In this document: one piece after another, positions 5,152 to 8,090 of the stretch
Numbering within the stretch: position 1 is the stretch's first letter
Layout of the letters: each line of letters begins with the position of its first letter
NCBI GenBank assembly: GCA_002438345.1
Contig: DJUJ01000100.1
Span: forward strand, 639 to 8,728
DNA from: Paenibacillus sp. UBA6285
GTDB taxonomy: Bacteria > Bacillota > Bacilli > Paenibacillales > Paenibacillaceae
DNA length: 8,090 bases
Reading direction: 5' to 3'
Position numbers and translations under genes: made by a program
The notes under the pieces: generated by a model
Databases searched by the model: none
Told to the model about the DNA's origin: nothing
What the model saw: only the letters and a program-made list of their open reading frames with translations

Positions 5152-5991
5152 ATGATAATAGACGCACATCAGCACTACTGGATACTGGATCGGGGGGATT
5201 ATGGTTGGTTGACTCCAGCCTCTGGCCCCATACTATTTCGGGACTATATGCCGGACCTGTTAAAAGATGAATTGCACCATAACGGTGTTCAGGGGACGAT
5301 TGTGGTACAAGCGGCGCCGACGATGGAAGAGACTTCATTTCTCCTTGATTTGTGCGACAAAGAGGAAACCTTGATTGGCGTAGTGGGATGGCTTGATATC
5401 AACGCTTCAGATTTTGAAAAGCATTATCTTCGTTTTCGAAGCCATCCGCGTTTCGTGGGGATTCGTCCAAATTTTCCAGATTTAGCAGATGGAGAGTGGA
5501 GACATCACAAGCAGCTCATACATAATTTATCAATACTTGCTGAGGATGATTGTGCTGTTGAATTGTTAATTCGTCCACCTGCCCTGGCAGGGATGGCAAA
5601 GCTATTGGAGCATGTGCCTAACCTGTCAGCTGTTGTCGATCATCTGGGCAAGCCGGATTTGTCCGGGAAGAATTATCAACTATGGGCGGACGGAATGCGC
5701 TCCATTGCGAAATTTCAACGTACCTCTTGCAAAGTGTCTGGATTGATGACGGAGGGGTCATTTGGAGATAGGAAGCCTGCCCAAGTGATACAGCCTTATA
5801 TTCAGCATGTTATTAAGGTGTTCGGTTCTTCCCGATTGATGTTTGGCAGCGACTGGCCGATTTGTTTGCAGGCCGGCAGTTATAAGGAAATGAAGTCCCT
5901 GATCGAGGAGGCGTTGTCCATTTTCTTGTCTGCTGACGAAATCCGTCATATTTTTGGCCATAATGCAGCTAGGATATATGATTTACAATAG
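5152..5991 (+). CDS. Amidohydrolase-2 family (COG3618) TIM-barrel hydrolase, lactonase-like
   Basis: The 279-residue product has the expected length and landmarks of COG3618/PF04909 enzymes, which include L-fuconolactonase and related sugar-acid lactonases. It opens with IDAHQHYW, giving the metal-type HxH at residues 6-8. It then has HPRFVGIRPN, VVDHLGKPDL (His164) and, near the end, LMFGSDWPIC (Asp234), the C-terminal barrel Asp. It is probably cytosolic and opens the lactone of an oxidised sugar such as fucose, rhamnose or galactose; the substrate is not determinable here. ATG 5152 is chosen because GGGG at 5139-5142 gives 9 bp spacing and the HxH block then sits at the usual N-terminal place; ATG 5137 and TTG 5074 are in frame but poorly supported. 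The next gene starts 9 bp after its stop, so the two form an operon. Confidence 0.88.
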   Translation: MIIDAHQHYWILDRGDYGWLTPASGPILFRDYMPDLLKDELHHNGVQGTIVVQAAPTMEETSFLLDLCDKEETLIGVVGWLDINASDFEKHYLRFRSHPRFVGIRPNFPDLADGEWRHHKQLIHNLSILAEDDCAVELLIRPPALAGMAKLLEHVPNLSAVVDHLGKPDLSGKNYQLWADGMRSIAKFQRTSCKVSGLMTEGSFGDRKPAQVIQPYIQHVIKVFGSSRLMFGSDWPICLQAGSYKEMKSLIEEALSIFLSADEIRHIFGHNAARIYDLQ

Positions 5992-6000
5992 GAGGAAAAC

Positions 6001-8090
6001 ATGTATAAGTCAAAAAAATATCTGTTCCAGCTACTTCTCTCCATTTCTGTCGTTACGGTTATTTTTCTGACGGTGAGTTCTTCGCTACTATATTACACTT
6101 CTGAGAATAAGATGATCAAAATGCAGCAGCAAGCAGATTTGAAAGTGCTTTCACAAATTAAATATAATATCGATAATTTAAATGAAACGGTCAAAAATAT
6201 TACGGTTTCCACTTATATGGATCCGGATGTCGTTTATTTATTGAATACGTCGGTCATGGATAAAGGAGAGCTCGCACAGAAGCTGAACAGATTAGAAAAA
6301 ACAGTTTCTGGATCCATGTTCCTTCAAAACATAACGATTTATAACGCGAATACCAAGTGTTACTACTCGACGAAAAGTAGCATAAATTGCTTGGACGATG
6401 GCATGAACGGTTTGATATCCAGTTATATTAAATCTCAAAATGAAATACCCAAGCTAGAGTTTATTCCCATATCGGGCGAAAATGTTAAGTCGCCGGTTTT
6501 CTCGATGTTTATCTATGAGAAATTAACAGAAAGCAAGATGATTGTGACCTTAAAGCCATCTTGGCTTTTCGATAATATCAGTAATATGAATCATGTGAAC
6601 AGTGAACTGCACGGTACTATTTTTATTACGGACAAGTCGGGTACGCCACTTCTGGAGACTAACATGAGTACTCCGATTCCTTTGGAGGAATACCGTGAGG
6701 TGATTCGAAATCGAGCCGAGGCCGGGGTTGATCAGGATTATCTCGTCCATGAGAGCGGCAGCAACAAGTTTATACTTAGCTTTATGTCATCGAGTCAGAG
6801 TAATTGGATCATTGCGAGCTTACAGCCTTATGATGTTGTCCTCGGGGAGCTCCATGAGATGCGAAGGAATTCTTTGATTATTATAAGCGTAATTCTCATT
6901 CTATCTATAGTGGTTTCCTTTTTTATAGCCTATCGACTCTATCGACCTATTGAAAATATGCTGCAGCAGATATTCGGGAAACGATTCAGCGGGGCAGAAA
7001 AACGTTCGGATCTCGATGAGCTCAAGCTTATTACAAGCGAATATCAAGATGCGATGCATAAATTAGTCAAGTTGGAAAAGGAAGAATATTCACAGAGGGA
7101 TACGCTCAAAACCTTTGCTCTCCGAAGACTTATCTCCGATACAAGCCTGTTAACGCCGCAGGAGATCAAGCAGACCCAGTGGGATATCGATCTCCATCAC
7201 AAGCTGCGTCTTTGCGTGCTTTTAATTGATGACCTGGAGGAATTTGAAAGACAATCAAGCGATTCTGATAAGCGTCTCTATAAATTTGCGATTGCCAATA
7301 TTACTAAGGAAATTTTAGCGAGAGATTTACACTGTGAAGTCGTGCCCATGCAGAACGATCATTTCGTCCTGTTGCTAGGGGAAGACCAGGAAGGTTCCAA
7401 TATGCATTTGGATGACCTGATAGGAGTCTTACAAGAGCTTCAGCAAACCATCAAAGCATATTACCGAATTTCTTTCTCCATTACGATCGGGAATGAGATG
7501 GAAGATTACAGCCAGCTTTCACGTCAATATGGACAGGTTCTGGAAAATGCATCCTACCGCATCATTTATGGGGAATCTTGTATTATTACTTCCGAGCATG
7601 TTAAACGTAATATGGAAAATAACGGACCATTTCAATTCCCGGCAGAGGTGGAGAAGAAAATTTCGGAATCCATCAAGTCCGGTCATAGCAATATATTCCG
7701 TGAACAACTCGAAATTTTGTTTCACCAATTGGAAAGCTTGCATTATAACAACATCATGTATTCCATTTTTAATCTGTTCACCATTCTTAATCAAGCGGTG
7801 GGAGATATCAACAATCGCTCCGTTAGACAAGTGAATTTGGACTTCAAATATCAATACCAGCAGCTGCTCAAACAGGAATCGCTACAGGCCATGTTCAACA
7901 TTTTCTTGAATATATTTCAAGAAATTCAACAACAACGCTCACAGGACTTCAAAATGCAGTCCAACCGGATTTTGATTGATACGATAAAAGAAATGATTGA
8001 GGAGCATTATGATGATGCCAATCTAAGTCTGCAGAGTATAGCGAGCGCCATGAAATTATCTTCAGCCCATATCAGCAAGCAATTCAGGCA
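6001..8090 (+). CDS. Membrane-bound AraC-type regulator with extracellular sensor, 3' end outside window
   Basis: From ATG 6001, behind TAGGAGGAAAAC, the frame is open for 696 codons to the window edge. Segment 1 (about residues 8-28, LFQLLLSISVVTVIFL) and segment 2 (about 292-310, LIIISVILILSIVVSFFIA) flank an extracellular domain of some 260 residues. The linker that follows starts YRLYRPIENM and has a charged coiled stretch (about 340-375). A middle cytoplasmic domain (about 385-530) lacks a GGDEF motif. The C-terminal AraC HTH begins near residue 660 (RILIDTIKEMIEEHYDD, then LSLQSIASAMKLSSAHIS), and the edge cuts it in its first HTH unit. This layout is typical of Paenibacillus regulators that sense an extracellular sugar, or a ligand-bound protein, and activate a neighbouring ABC sugar transporter. 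Co-transcription with the lactonase-like enzyme supports a sugar-use role. The transporter would lie to the right. Confidence 0.92.
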   Translation, partial: MYKSKKYLFQLLLSISVVTVIFLTVSSSLLYYTSENKMIKMQQQADLKVLSQIKYNIDNLNETVKNITVSTYMDPDVVYLLNTSVMDKGELAQKLNRLEKTVSGSMFLQNITIYNANTKCYYSTKSSINCLDDGMNGLISSYIKSQNEIPKLEFIPISGENVKSPVFSMFIYEKLTESKMIVTLKPSWLFDNISNMNHVNSELHGTIFITDKSGTPLLETNMSTPIPLEEYREVIRNRAEAGVDQDYLVHESGSNKFILSFMSSSQSNWIIASLQPYDVVLGELHEMRRNSLIIISVILILSIVVSFFIAYRLYRPIENMLQQIFGKRFSGAEKRSDLDELKLITSEYQDAMHKLVKLEKEEYSQRDTLKTFALRRLISDTSLLTPQEIKQTQWDIDLHHKLRLCVLLIDDLEEFERQSSDSDKRLYKFAIANITKEILARDLHCEVVPMQNDHFVLLLGEDQEGSNMHLDDLIGVLQELQQTIKAYYRISFSITIGNEMEDYSQLSRQYGQVLENASYRIIYGESCIITSEHVKRNMENNGPFQFPAEVEKKISESIKSGHSNIFREQLEILFHQLESLHYNNIMYSIFNLFTILNQAVGDINNRSVRQVNLDFKYQYQQLLKQESLQAMFNIFLNIFQEIQQQRSQDFKMQSNRILIDTIKEMIEEHYDDANLSLQSIASAMKLSSAHISKQFR
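6139..6154. promoter_or_regulatory. cre-like site inside the AraC-type gene
   Basis: TTGAAAGTGCTTTCAC contains TGAAAG-TG-CTTTCA, which differs from the ideal CcpA site TGAAAGCGCTTTCA only at one central base. It lies about 140 bp into the coding region, where CcpA could act as a transcription roadblock, as known for some intragenic cre sites in Bacillus sugar operons. The mismatch is at the usually conserved central C, so binding is uncertain. Confidence 0.35.

Noticed and set aside
7493..7854. Two open frames of 111-113 codons on both strands inside the regulator
   Set aside because: Both are shadows of the continuous AraC-type frame, which has no stop from 6001 to 8090.
1..8090. CRISPR arrays, tRNA or rRNA genes, retrons or a complete mobile element
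   Set aside because: I saw no regularly spaced repeats, tRNA-like cloverleaf, reverse transcriptase or transposase in the window.

Overview
The window looks like chromosomal DNA of an endospore-forming Firmicute, most likely Paenibacillus or a close relative. The reasons are a near-canonical gerE gene, strong AGGAGG-type ribosome binding sites, moderate GC with AT-rich patches, and a roughly 700-residue membrane-bound AraC-type regulator of the kind common in Paenibacillus sugar clusters. This genus-level call is inference from gene content.

Left part (1-1820, minus strand): a Fur-controlled ferrous-iron uptake operon. A consensus sigma-A promoter with a Fur box just downstream drives an EfeO/EfeM-type lipoprotein, followed 5 bp later by a Tat-exported EfeB (DyP-type heme peroxidase) that runs off the left edge. 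The lipoprotein gene carries one in-frame TAA in an otherwise intact reading frame, so it is a fresh nonsense mutant or a sequencing error. No efeU permease lies on the promoter side.

Middle (1821-2860): a minus-strand terminator, a long perfect hairpin with a plus-strand T-rich tail, an imperfect inverted repeat resembling an IS end, a 55-residue unknown protein (minus), then gerE (plus) with a TTG start, a sigma-K-like promoter and its own terminator.

Accessory patch (2835-4960): two divergent small unknown genes, several out-of-frame coding scraps that look like decayed genes, and an AT-rich P-loop NTPase/kinase gene with a strong terminator. At 3908-3936 there is a good sigma-A promoter overlapped by a second near-consensus Fur box, followed by a truncated coding tail and then the kinase gene. 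This apparent iron-responsive transcript, with no recognisable iron gene left in it, is the most unusual observation in the window.

Right part (5074-8090, plus): a two-gene operon start. It encodes an amidohydrolase-2/COG3618 lactonase-like enzyme and, 9 bp later, a two-transmembrane sensor with a C-terminal AraC helix-turn-helix, truncated by the window edge inside the DNA-binding domain. This pairing suggests a sugar or sugar-acid catabolic cluster whose transporter and other enzymes lie beyond the right edge.
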